The translations under genes were made by a program, and so were the position numbers. The notes under the pieces were generated by a model, which worked only from the letters and a program-made list of their open reading frames with translations, was not told where the DNA came from and did not search any database. From contig NC_089392.1 of assembly GCF_003171515.1 (NCBI RefSeq), positions 124,001 through 188,000 of the forward strand: a DNA stretch of 64,000 nucleotides, read 5' to 3'. Positions 30,719 to 41,494 of the stretch are shown in pieces. How positions within the stretch are numbered: the stretch's first letter is position 1; the number at the start of each line of letters is the position of its first letter. Source of the stretch: Pyrenophora tritici-repentis (Eukaryota > Ascomycota > Dothideomycetes > Pleosporales > Pleosporaceae).

Positions 30719-32667
30719 TCAAGTCAGGTTGAGCACAAGTATCAAACGACTCCAAGATGGATAGTCTGAAGCTAGAAGCGTGGCTCGAAAGCTCTTGTTG
30801 CACGACTTTGGTGAGTCGCGGGTTAAGCTTAGACGCTAGATTCTTGCTGCTGGCTGTTGTGCCGACCTGATCAGGCATTTCGACTGGAGAGGCTTGGCTC
30901 TGGATTGGTTGGTCGTCAAACATAATTGGGAAAGTATCGTTCATTATTCCGGTCGCAGCCTCGTTTGTCAAAACTGTTTCCCGCTTTTGGGAAGGAGAAA
31001 ACAGTAGATTGAAGCATAATTGGGCTGACCACTTTTTGACGGATCGGACAGGTGAAATAGTTTTCAGTGTCCTATGGTCGTGTGTGAATGATGATGTGTG
31101 TAATTTGATTCTTATCCGTAGTCGCACGCCTGCAGATTTTTTGGGGTCGTGATTGATTGATTGATTAATTTGAGGTCTTTTTGGGCGTCCGAGTGATTGA
31201 TTGATGGATTGATTTATTGTTGACTAGTCTGCCTGCAGCAGATAAAGGAGTAAAGAGGAAGAGGATGAAGTGAGGGATAAGGGTATGTGATGTGGTATGA
31301 TTGGTTGGTTGACTAAGCGTGGGTGAGAAGGAGAGGGAGATGGTGCATGGTGTGGGGAGTGGGGAGTGGATAATTGCGACGACGAGATTGAATCTTGTAC
31401 GCATCTTCATCGCGATAACTTCGTTCCTTCCCCCAATACGTGTCAAGAAGCAATCCATTGGTATTCAGACGTCACTTCCTGAAGACACATATCCTGCAGT
31501 CGAAATATGGTACCCCTACTCCCGTCGACGTAAGGAGCCTCAACATTACTGCCGCTGCACGTGAATAACTTCAACGTTGCCGTAACTTCGCGATATCAAG
31601 ACGACCTCTCAGCCTTCGTGAACTGTTTTTTTTTGAGAAAAGCGGACGAAGAGGGTAGATGTGTGGGTAGAGATGAGGTAATTATGATGCAGGTGCAGAA
31701 GGTGTGGGACCCTGACCCGTTATTTCACCGTCCTGCGAACGTAGATTCTATCGCAAATTGTGTGGCTGCGTGCTTTTTTGAGAGATTTGTAGGTGTTTAT
31801 GGGTGAGTGATTAGGAGGGAGAGGTGTGTGGTTCGTGGTGTAGAGTCGACTTGCATTGGAGAAGTTCCGCCCTGCAAAGATGTCGATATCGCATCTAACT
31901 ACCTATCAAATATTTGTTGAAAATCAGCAAGGGTCTATCAAAAAAATGGTTCAGAAGTTGTAACAGTCTTTGAGCGAAAACGAGACACTCGTTGGCAGTG
32001 CTACGACTGTCCGCATGATGGCTTGGATTTCATCCACTTACTACACGCTCTACGAGCAGCTCAAAGACACCATCTAGCAAAACTGACCTAACGCATAGCA
32101 TGTTCTCTACAAACACACTCATCGTTCCTGCTCATGGCCGGCAAGATGGCAACTCCGCGCTTCGGCCTTATACTTGGTCCAGGGCGCATCTAGTGAACCC
32201 TCGAAGACCCTAAAAATGACACCATCGAGACAAATCACCGCATGTGATTGTATAATAATTACCAGATTGGAAGGCCGCGACTCCAGACCCATATATCCTT
32301 GGATTTAAAACGGACAATCCCATCATAGATGACTCAACAATCTCCACTGACCTAAGCGTTACACCATCAACCACCCCTAAAGACCCCGGGAGTTACCTGA
32401 TGAATAGGAATTGTGGCGCACAATCATTTTATAACCGCCAAACTGTTAATCACGCAATAAACGCACATCCCGCTATCCCTCTCGCTCTTACCATATAAAA
32501 GCCCCCTATCCCCCTCACCCTCCACAAACCTCGTCCAACACCAAACAACCAAGTCCAAGCCGTCTAATACAACCACTTCCAACACTGTTCAACCACTTCC
32601 AACACTGTTCAACAACTACCAACCCACCACCAACACCAAGCCCAACACCCACACACCTACCACATCA
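30719..32667. other. Intergenic region, low complexity
   Basis: About 1.9 kb with TTGATTGA repeats (31150-31215) and no recognisable protein. It includes an antisense frame over the kinase 3' end that I reject. The right end is the promoter of the next gene: TATA box TATAAA at 32494-32499 and a perfect tandem duplication of 20 bp (32571-32590, 32591-32610) in the leader. Confidence 0.5.
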
Positions 32668-33057
32668 ATGAGACCAACCACCCTCCCCCTCACCTTCACC
32701 CTCCTCCTCACCACCACAACCCTCGCCATCGACAAAGTCTCCTACCCAGAAATCTACCCAACCTACGGTGTCCAACCTTATCCGCTTCCAGATTTTGATG
32801 CAGAAATGGGTACATCTGGTCACCGGCGTCGTGACGCGAGCGCAGCGAATGAAGTGAACGCAGTGAGCGGCGTGAATGGAGTGAACACGGTAAATGGGGT
32901 TAATGGAGTGCATACAATAAATGGAATCAACTGGGAGGATTTTGTAGCTCCACCTCCGAAACATACGTACACGCTTAAAGGACGGAAGATTGTTGTTGAT
33001 AGGATTATTGGGGAGAGGAAGGGGTATGTGGGGAAGGAGATGAGGGAGAAGGAGTAG
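32668..33057 (+). CDS. Small secreted protein with VNG-type repeats
   Basis: 129 residues, single exon. It has a clear signal peptide (hydrophobic Leu/Thr core, cut likely after TTTTLA), then IDKVSYPEIYPTYGV. A possible kexin-type RRR site lies at about residue 53, then a run of six imperfect 4-residue units of the form VNGV (VNAVSGVNGVNTVNGVNGV), and a Lys/Arg-rich C-terminus. No Cys after the signal peptide. A strong TATA box lies about 170 bp upstream. Small, secreted, repeat-bearing and family-less fits an effector-like or cell-wall protein, but no function can be assigned. Confidence 0.65.
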   Translation: MRPTTLPLTFTLLLTTTTLAIDKVSYPEIYPTYGVQPYPLPDFDAEMGTSGHRRRDASAANEVNAVSGVNGVNTVNGVNGVHTINGINWEDFVAPPPKHTYTLKGRKIVVDRIIGERKGYVGKEMREKE

Positions 33058-33780
33058 AGGGTTAGGGCTTAGAGGGGCTGGTGAGTGGGATTTTAATCTT
33101 TAAGGGGGAGAAGAGTTACGTACTGACGTGTGGATGTTAGAGTCGATCTCAACACCGCAAGCTTTCCCAACAAGCATTTCCCAATGATGGCATCTATACC
33201 GAATCTACCCACCCATCGTACCTACACGCCACACACTACACCTACAATAGCAATTTGAACAGGTCGACCACACCTGAATACCGCTACTTCCTGGTATGTA
33301 CCTGGAGTTTTGCAACCCCCACCCCCCCCCCCCCCAAAAAAAAAAAGAAACCAGAAAAAGAGACGGATAAAAACACTGGGTGTCTTTACTTGCAACGCAG
33401 CAATCTCCAAAAACCTCGATTACATCTAATCACCGGGACTTCCTTGTGTGCACCGATGGACATTGAAGACCCCCCCAAAAAAAATTGAGAAAAAGATGTT
33501 ATAAATATCACCATACTTGTATAATTAGCTTCTAGTTCTGATAAGTATAATGTTCAATACTATAGGGGCCTCTATTGCGTTAAGCTAGCGTTTAGCTATA
33601 ACTAGTAAGCTTATCGCACATACAGACTCCTGGTCAAACTGAGCACAACAAAAGCGCTCTAATCCTGCGCTACCAAGACACTTTCTCGATAATCCACTTC
33701 AGTTATGTTTCTATTGCTAGGCCCTGTACTTTGCTAGACTGATCTATCCCCCACTAGCACGGCGATCTAAAACGCCATAA
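33058..33780. other. Intergenic region with homopolymer tracts
   Basis: Contains a C-run directly followed by an A-run (about 33316-33349) and a second C7A6 tract at 33470-33484. No gene seen. Confidence 0.6.
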
Positions 33781-34727
33781 TCATCGCTCCGCGCTTGCAG
33801 GGACATTTGAAACAAACACCGAGAGAACAGCAGCGTACCCAGCAGATACCGCCATCATCTCGAAGCTCGACACCTTCAGGGAGAGCGACACAAGGAAAGA
33901 CAAGATAATAATGCATACCGAAACAACTATCAGCTGGATGTTTTTTGACGACTCGTGCGACATGATAGCTAGCGGTGCAATAATAAAGACAGCCGTTAAC
34001 GCTGCAGTCGTCACACGTCCGATGACCTCGGCTATCAGTATCGTGTTCTGGTACGACCACCGCTGCTGTCTGCCAGAGACCGAGCCAAGGCCTTCGCTGT
34101 TGCTTCTAGCCTTTCGCGACAGCCTCCAGTACCGGAAGGCCCGCAAGTACTTGTGGAGCCAACGCTGGAACGGGTCGGTCCGCGATCGTGTCCCTAGGTC
34201 CACCCTAAGTAGCCTGGTCTTATGTGCTTCGTCTAGGCTAAGATCGTCCCGCAGACTAGCGTGTTGCTCGTCGTCGAGAAGTGAAAAGGTCTCCATAGTC
34301 ATGATGTTGTTAAAGGCAGCAAGCGCTTCGTCTGTGTGGGCGGCACCTGTTAGCGTAAGGCGTCGGAGTAGAGCTGCTAGCACACACTGTACTCTTTGAT
34401 AAGATGACGCAGCTTCGAGATAAACTCTCGGGTGATTACATCATTAACCTTTGGGACATCGGCGTCCCTCTTGCTGTACTGCAGGCCAAGTCGGTCGCCT
34501 GGTGAAGGGCTCAGACCAAGGCTAAGACCAGCTTGGTAGATGGTGTGGTCCATGTCGGCGATCTCGTTCTCAAGGAATCGGAGGTTGAGCAATTGCGTAG
34601 TCTTGAAACGACGGAAGCCGTGGAGCGTGAGATTGTTGTCCGCAGTGCTAGCAACCCAGCATTTGCGAAAGGCATCGACCGAGCTTGTACGGCCCAAGGG
34701 TTCGTGAGTTGGGGGTGAAGTAGACAT
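33781..34727 (-). CDS. DUF6594-like membrane protein
   Basis: Two exons (34727-34388 and 34346-33781), 301 residues. The N-terminal half has GFRRFKTTQLLNLRFLENEI, the hallmark start of the fungal DUF6594 family, then a charged helical region. The C-terminal third has three hydrophobic segments (TTAALTAVFIIAPLAIM, LIVVSVCIIILSFLVSLSL, AVSAGYAAVLSVFV). The intron (34347-34387, 41 bp) is needed to keep frame. Function is unknown. The gene is divergent from the NLR with 670 bp between starts. Confidence 0.82.
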
Positions 34728-35399
34728 GACGGTGATGATGCAACGAACGTAGAGCTATTCTAAAGGCCACGGATGGCACTAACGAACGGGATATGATATC
34801 AATGGGACTATGTCAGCCGTGTGTGCGGGTAGAAGGGAGGTTGTGGATGAGACAGTCGTCCTCGCAGCAAGGGTAGAAGCAACAGTTATTGCTACATGCT
34901 CAAGGCTGTAACACCTGCCCTCGCTATTTCACACGTGCATTACGCGCGCGGCCTGGCGAGGGCACGTTGACCAGGCTGAGGCGACAACGCCTCCTTTGCG
35001 CTCTTGCCCGTGAGGGGCGATGACAGCTTTCTCTCACTTGCGTATCAGAGCAGGCTATAACTTGACTTCACCCTGCCCTCGTGTATAGGGCCGAGGTTAC
35101 GTGCTGTGCTTTTGCGCATCACAGATGATCTCTGTTGGGTGAAGCGAAGTCACGGCCTGCTTTAATAATGCAAGCGAAAGATCTGCCAAGCTGCAGGGTC
35201 ATGGGCAGATAATCACCCCACTTACCAGCTAGCTCTCACGGCTGCGCCACCACAGACAGCACCAGCCGCACCACTGTACATTCGCCATGGCAACATGTAG
35301 GCGACAGGCTGCAGCGTCGGCCACAAGGCTGAGGCTGAGCGACAATAGATGTCGAAAGCGCTGCTGCTGCTGTTGCCAGACTATGATCAATCCCTACGA
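34728..35399. promoter_or_regulatory. Divergent region between DUF6594-like gene and NLR
   Basis: 672 bp, GC-rich with CGAGGGCA/GAGGGC-type repeats. No TATA box identified. Placement implies a shared promoter region. Confidence 0.4.
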
Positions 35400-38300
35400 A
35401 TGCCGCCCCGACTACGCCGCGAAGACTACACGGTAGGATGGATATGTGCGCTGCCTATCGAGCTGGCAGCGGCTATGGCGATGCTTGATGAGGAGCACGA
35501 AGACGCCCCTCGCCAAGTTGGTGATAACGACGAGAACATATACAGCGTGGGATCGGTTGCAGGCCATAACGTTGTGATTGGGTGCCTACCAGCAGGCCAG
35601 ATTGGAACCAACTCAGCAACAGCTGTTGTGACACAGATGCGGGCAGCGTTCAAAGCCATTCGATTCGGCCTGATGGTAGGCATCGGCGGAGGCGTTCCCA
35701 GCGTAGAGGCCGACATTCGGCTTGGGGACGTGGTGGTGAGCCAGCCGCAGCAGAACTTCGGCGGAGTGGTACAGTACGACCTTGGAAAAGCGACGCCGCA
35801 TAGGTTCGAGAGGTTCGGAGCGCTAAACTCACCACCTCGGATACTTCTCAGCGCTCTAAGCAAGATACAGGCGAAAGAATGGTCGGGCAAGAGCACGCTA
35901 TCTAAACACATATACATACTCGAGAGCAACCCCACCTTCTGTCGCAGTAGAGCAGGTCCCGATCTTCTGTTCAGAGCGGCCTACAACCACGAACGCGGCC
36001 CAAGGTGCGACCAGTGCAGTGTCGAGAATCTAGAGCCACGACTAGAACGCAAGAGCCAAGCAGAGGTCAAGGTACACTACGGAACCATCGCGTCTGGCAA
36101 TAAGGTGATCAAGGATGCTGTTGAGAGGGATAAAGTTAGTAGGTGGCTTGGTGGGGTACTGTGCTTTGAGATGGAGGCAGCGGGGCTGATGAACAGCTTC
36201 CCATGTCTTGTTATTCGCGGCATCTGCGACTACGCTGACACACACAAGAACTACCAGTGGCAGGCTTATGGGGCAGGGACGGCAGCGGCGTATGCGAAGG
36301 AGCTGTTATCGGTGATACCGGCAACCGACGTGGCCGCGTCACGCACAGTAGAGGAAGCGATAAAGGATGCCACGAATGGCGGAAGCAGTCAGTCCAGCCA
36401 TCATGTTGCTATCCAAGCTGTATTCGAACTGACGTCGTGATAGAGCGACGCCTTCAGTCATCATCTCCTCATCGTGCCCCTCACAAGCGTAAAAGGATTG
36501 AGAATCTCAGCAGCCCGGAGAGTGACTTTGGAGAGTAAGTCATCCATGTCGCTGAGTGATACTCCCCCACTGAAATCCTGCTGATCATGACAGGCAGCGA
36601 GCTATCACGCGTACGTAACCTCAACCGTGCCTAAGCGCAGACATGACTTGTTCTTACTATGCCAGCCTCTATCCACTCCCAAGAACCCTCACAAACACCG
36701 CTGAACGGTGAACAAAGGCAGAATCTGTTAGATTCTCTCAGATTCTCTCAGGTTGATGCGCGCCAGATGACAATCAAGACCGCTCACGCCAAGACGTGTA
36801 GATGGCTCCTGAAGAGTGAGCAGTACCTCAGCTGGCTGGATAAGACCAAGGTAGGTAAGCATCATGGCTTCCTATGGATCAAGGGAAAGGCCGGGACAGG
36901 AAAGTCGACGTTGATGAAGTTCGCCTTGGTCAATGCTCCCAAGACGATGAAGGACTACATTGTGCTCTCTTTCTTCTTCAACGCACGTGGTGGAGACATG
37001 GAGAGGTCTACTATCGGGACGTACCGCTCGCTGCTACTGCAGCTCCTGGAGCGTCTTCCGGTACTCCAGAGCGTCTTTGATTCGCTCAGCCTCTCATCAT
37101 CAAGCTTCAGCGCAGACCACCAGTGGAACGTCGAGTCGCTGAAGACGCTGCTAGAGCAAGCTATATGGGCCCTTGGAAATTCGTCTGTCGTATGCTTAAT
37201 CGATGCGCTTGACGAGTGTGAAGAAGACCAGGTTCGGGACATGGTCCAGTTCTTCGAGCACATCGGCGATCTAGTTGTATCGAACGGCATCCGCTTCCAG
37301 GTCTGTTTCTCGAGCCGGCACTACCCGCACATCACAATCCGCAACGGGTTGGAGCTCGTGCTGGAGGGGCAAGAGGGACACTCGCAAGACATCACCAACT
37401 ACGTCGAGACCGAGCTGAAGATCGGGAAGAGCAAGACGGCACAGCGGGTGCGAGCCGAGCTTCAGGAGAAGGCGTCTGGGATCTTCATGTGGGTCGTTCT
37501 CGTAGTCGGCATCTTGAACAAAGAGTCAGACCGTGGGCAGGTTCTCACGCTCCAGCGAAAACTACGGGAGATCCCTGGCGACTTGCACGAGCTGTTCCGT
37601 GATATTTTGACGCGAGACACACACAACAAAGAAGGACTAGTCTTGTGTATCCAATGGATACTTTTTGCAAAGCAGCCACTCAGTCCGGAGCAGCTGTATC
37701 ATGCAATCCTATCGGGCGTCGATCTCGAAGTCGTGGCAGAATGGGATCCAGAGGAGATCACCAAGGACGTGGTTAAGCGATTCATCCTCGATTCGTCTAA
37801 AGGTCTTGCTGAGGTCACCGCGTCTAAAGAGCAGAGAGTCCAGTTTATACACGAGTCGGTGAGAGACTTCCTACTCAAGGAGAATGGCCTTGGCAAGATC
37901 TGGCCCGAGTTCGGAAGCAACTTCCAGGGCCAGAGCCACGAACGACTGAAGCAGTGCTGTCTCAACTACATCAGCGTCGACGTCGCCACACCATTAAAGA
38001 TCCCTAATGACCCACTAAAAGCATTCTCACAACAAGCAGCAAGCTTGCGCAAGTCAGCAACCGAAACATTCCCTTTTCTAGAGTATGCCACACGTAGTGT
38101 GCTGTATCACGCGGACGCAGCAGAAGACGGAGGCATCTCTCAGGCGGGCTTCCTCGACAGCTTCCCGCTTCCTCGATGGGTTAAGCTCGACATCCTGTTT
38201 GAGAAGCATGAGGTGCGGAGACACACGGAACGCGTCAGTCTGCTGTATCTACTGTCCGAGCTCAACGCGGCAAATTTGATCAGGATCCACCCATCAATCA

Positions 38301-39127
38301 GTTCATGTCTAGATGAAGAAAACGAACGTTACGGTTGCGCCTTCTTCGCAGCCAATGCTATGGGGAATCAGGAGGCTATGCAGGCATGTATCGGAGGCCT
38401 AGTAATCAGTCCGTCAGTGTTTGAGTATAGCAAGAGCTGTCCAGAAAAAGATTCTATAAAGGAGAGAGTCGAAGGCAGTCTGGGCCGCGACTTCAAGTAC
38501 TCCAAAAAAGTAGGAATACTCATATATGCAGTAGAGACTGGCAGTGCAGCCGTGCTTGCCTATCTGATCGGATCGAAGACCATAGAACTTGACACAAAAG
38601 ATGCAAGGAGACGAACTCCACTGTACGTAGCAGTAGACAAGGGATCGAGTGTTCTAACTCGAATGCTGCTAGACAATGGCGCCGACGCTAACGCACAGGA
38701 TGGAGACTACCGCAATGCACTCCAGGCGGCTTCAGAAAGAGGCCACACAGAGATCGTAAAGCTACTACTAGATAAAGGCGCCGACGTCAACGCACAGGGT
38801 GGACTACACGGCAATGCACTCCAGGCGGCTTCAGAAAGAGGCCACGCAGAGGTGGTGAAGCTACTACTAGACAATGGCGCCGACGTCAACGCACAGGGTG
38901 GAGACTACGGCAATGCACTCCAGGCGGCTTCAGAAAGAGGCCACAAAGAGGTCGTGGAGCTACTACTAGACAATGGCGCCGACGTCAACGCACAGGGTGG
39001 AGACTACCGCAATGCACTCCAGGCGGCTTCAGAAGGAGGCCACACAGAGGTCGTGGAGCTACTACTAGACAAGGGCGCCGACGTCAACGCACAGGGTGGA
39101 TTTGGACTACACGGCAATGCACTCTAG
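35400..39127 (+). CDS. NLR: nucleoside phosphorylase-NACHT-ankyrin, cut short by an in-frame stop
   Basis: Exons 35400-36419, 36458-36534, 36594-36610 and 36666 onward. N-terminal nucleoside-phosphorylase-like domain (EDYTVGWICALPIELAA, VGIGGGVPS, DIRLGDVVVS, FEMEAAGLMNSFPCLVIRG). Then the linker DSLRFSQVDARQMTIKTAHA and a NACHT NTPase with Walker A GKAGTGKST and Walker B VCLIDALDE. Then degenerate and near-identical ankyrin units. A TAG at 39125-39127 replaces the CAG found at the same place in sister repeats. In fungi such proteins act in nonself recognition and programmed cell death. The start at 35400 matches the family (MPPRLRREDYTVGW); an upstream in-frame ATG at 35349 is possible. The first intron is only 38 bp. 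Confidence 0.88.
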
Positions 39128-39424
39128 GCGGCTTCAGAAAGAGGCCACACAGAGGTCGTAAAGCTACTACTAGACAAGGGCGCCGACGTCAACGCACAGG
39201 GTGGACTACACGGCAACGCACTCCAGGCGGCTTCAGAAAGAGGCCACACAGAGGTGGTGAAGCTACTACTAGACAAGGGCGCCGACGTCAACGCACAGGG
39301 TGGACTACACGGCAATGCACTCCAGGCGGCTTCAGAAAGAGGCTACACAGAGGTGGTGAAGCTGCTGCTAGACAAGGGCGCCGACATAGCCCTCTCTGAC
39401 GAGAACGGATTCACACCAATCAAC
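38726..39424 (+). repeat. Seven near-identical 99-bp ankyrin repeat units
   Basis: Units start at 38726, 38825, 38924, 39023, 39128, 39227 and 39326; unit 4 has a 6-bp insertion and ends with the stop. The consensus encodes AASERGHTEVVKLLLDKGAD followed by VNAQGG. Differences cluster at a few codons: Lys/Asn before GAD, Thr/Ala/Lys after GH, and GGLHG versus GGDYG/R. This is the pattern of a homogenising, recombining repeat array. Confidence 0.93.
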
Positions 39425-40255
39425 GCAGCGTCAAGCAACGGCCATTCAGCCGTGGCCCGGCTGTTGCTAGAAAGAGGAGCGTGTATTGTGGCTCATGGCG
39501 CTGATCGTCACTGCGACACCATCATGAACCTTTTTGCCTTTTGGGGTCATTTGGACCTCCTACGTCTCGCTCATGAGCAGTCTCATGCCGACGTACATCT
39601 TCCACAAATTCATGGTCGAACGCCCCTCCACCTTGCTGCAAGAGGCGGGCACATGGACACTTTTCAGTATCTTATCAGCCTAGGCCTTGACCCTACTACT
39701 ATGGATGTAAAAGGAGATGATGTACTTTGCTATGCATCTTCAGGTGGCTCACTTGACATCGTTAATGCAATTTTGGGGAGGAGTCCCAAGCGCCTCCGTG
39801 AGAGTACGCAATGGGACCCTCTTCACTGGGCATGTAGGGCGGGAAACGTCGAAGTTGTGCGACTGCTGATTGAGGAGGGATTCTGCAGCAGATCGGTCAC
39901 TATCCTAGAATCCGAAGGCCAATGGAGTCCTCTTGCCATTGCTCTCTTCCACGGAAATGACGAAATGCTGGAACATCTGTCTAGTTCTTTTAGATCTCGC
40001 CTAGGTATAGAAGCTAACACTGTCCTACTCCGTGGTACACGTCATGCTGGTTATTGGTGCAAGGGGTGCTTTCATGTAAGTGAATTGACGTTAGCATAAG
40101 CGTTCGAACAGTATCTCACGTGAAGGCAGGAAATCTATGGCCCGCGTTTCTGCTGCCGCACATGTTTGAATCTTGACTATTGCTTTATGTGTAAGCCTTT
40201 CCTTGGAAATATACACGAGAATCACGCGTGGGACTATTTTTCGGCCATTTATTAG
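39128..40255 (+). pseudogene. NLR 3' part beyond the stop: ankyrins and ZZ-type zinc finger
   Basis: The frame continues intact after the TAG: three more near-identical ankyrin units, several divergent ones (GRTPLHLAARGGHMDTFQYL, WDPLHWACRAGNVEVVRLL), then WCKGCFH. An intron (40076-40129, GTAAGT donor) leads to EIYGPRFCCRTCLNLDYCFM and a His pair, ending at 40255. The Cys pattern (CxxC..CxxC..CxxC) and YGPRF match a ZZ zinc finger. It is translated only if the stop is a sequencing error, is read through, or is absent in other strains. Confidence 0.75.
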
Positions 40256-40304
40256 CCCGTCGGTACGGATGTTAGGTGGTTTGTAAGAAGTATACTTTAG
40301 CAAT

Positions 40305-40531
40305 TGTTGAGAATATCTGAGTTCAGTCCAGGGTAGAAGGTGCTTGGGAGTCACATGATATGCTGGTGTGGCAGGCATTGCCCAGTGGGCAATAGCACCC
40401 ACCACAACAGAGTGAGTCTGTGACACTCAATACGAGAGTCAATACAATACGTTGCAGCCACCCCGCCTTGTCCCTCCTCCCACTCGGTTATCTATAGTAG
40501 TCATACTACTAGAGGGACCTTGTTCCAATAG
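40305..40531 (+). repeat. Left arm of a 227-bp inverted repeat
   Basis: Starts TGTTGAGAATATCTGAG and ends GTTCCAATAG; matches the complement of 43373-43599 with about four or five mismatches. Its start lies 50 bp after the NLR stop. Confidence 0.85.
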
Positions 40532-41494
40532 CAATCAATAATTCTTTACCTTTAGTAAGAGAGTAATATAATATTCAAGGTTCTTAGTTCTAACATAATT
40601 ATAGTTGTTGGATCGTGAGTATCGGTGGGGACGTCGGCTGCTCAACACTTCGGCCCGACTTCGGCCCGACTTGCGCTGAGCTTAGGTATACTGTCACGGT
40701 ACTGACCCTGCCTGGGAAGGACATCACGTGAGGCACGTGACCTGTCGCTAGCCCCAGGGTCCAGCACTTAGATAGCTCTCACCTCGCGGAGCCTTACGCT
40801 CCTCACAGTACAATACATATTCTACCTCAGTCCCACTGCGCACCAGCTCCGTGATATATACCTTCGTAGCACCTATGTTCGTAGAGAATCAATTAGAACC
40901 ATCACCGAGCAGAATGCATTCATAGTTATCGTTATTTCCTTTCAGCACTAGTGCTATAGACCTACCAACAATAGTGCTTATATAAGAAGCTATCTGTTAT
41001 ATAGCTATATAATCTCTAGAATTGTCAGATAATAGCACTGTTGAAGATGAGTGTAAAGGCACTAGTACACTGCAATAGTTAGGATGCCTCTAATAAGTGA
41101 GATTGTGTGTACAGATCTATATACAAGTACGAGGGGAACTTTATTATTCCTCGCACGGGCCAACTGCCAGCGTGGCACGTGGTTGTATGGCACGTGATCG
41201 CGTGAGGGATCGTAGGTTTGATCCATCACAATGAGAGCGTACAGACGCTGGGTTAGACTAGCGCGACCCGGCATCTGTGAGAGCCAATCGGATCACAGGA
41301 AGGCTTGGCACCCCCTAGGTGTGCCCACAACCGTAGACAGAACCAAGACAATCAATCATCAATATCATCACCATCATTACCTATTTCGTCAGTATTCCAG
41401 ATGAGAGTGAATATCTGACAAGAATATATACTCTTCTCCCTTTAAGCGTATATACATAATAATAGCGTCGTCTTTCTAGTTAATACTCCAACTA
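40532..41494. other. AT-rich repeat-derived stretch between inverted repeat and pogo element
   Basis: No open gene. Contains a TGTTGGATCGTGAG stretch (about 40605) and a tract ending GAATATCTGACA (about 41406-41417) that look like pieces of LTRs, and several ATATA runs. I could not assign an element. Confidence 0.4.

Noticed and set aside
30390..31127. 245-codon minus-strand frame
   Set aside because: Overlaps the kinase 3' exons in antisense, Ser/Thr-rich low-complexity translation, no recognisable domain.
38707..39315. Minus-strand frames across the ankyrin array
   Set aside because: Shadows of the 99-bp repeat; same Ser/Ala-rich peptide repeated in each unit.
38726..39424. CRISPR-like direct repeats
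   Set aside because: Repeats are contiguous coding ankyrin units without spacers, in a eukaryotic genome.
40091..40426. 111-codon minus-strand frame after the NLR
   Set aside because: Runs antisense over the NLR ZZ exon and into the inverted repeat arm; no independent support.
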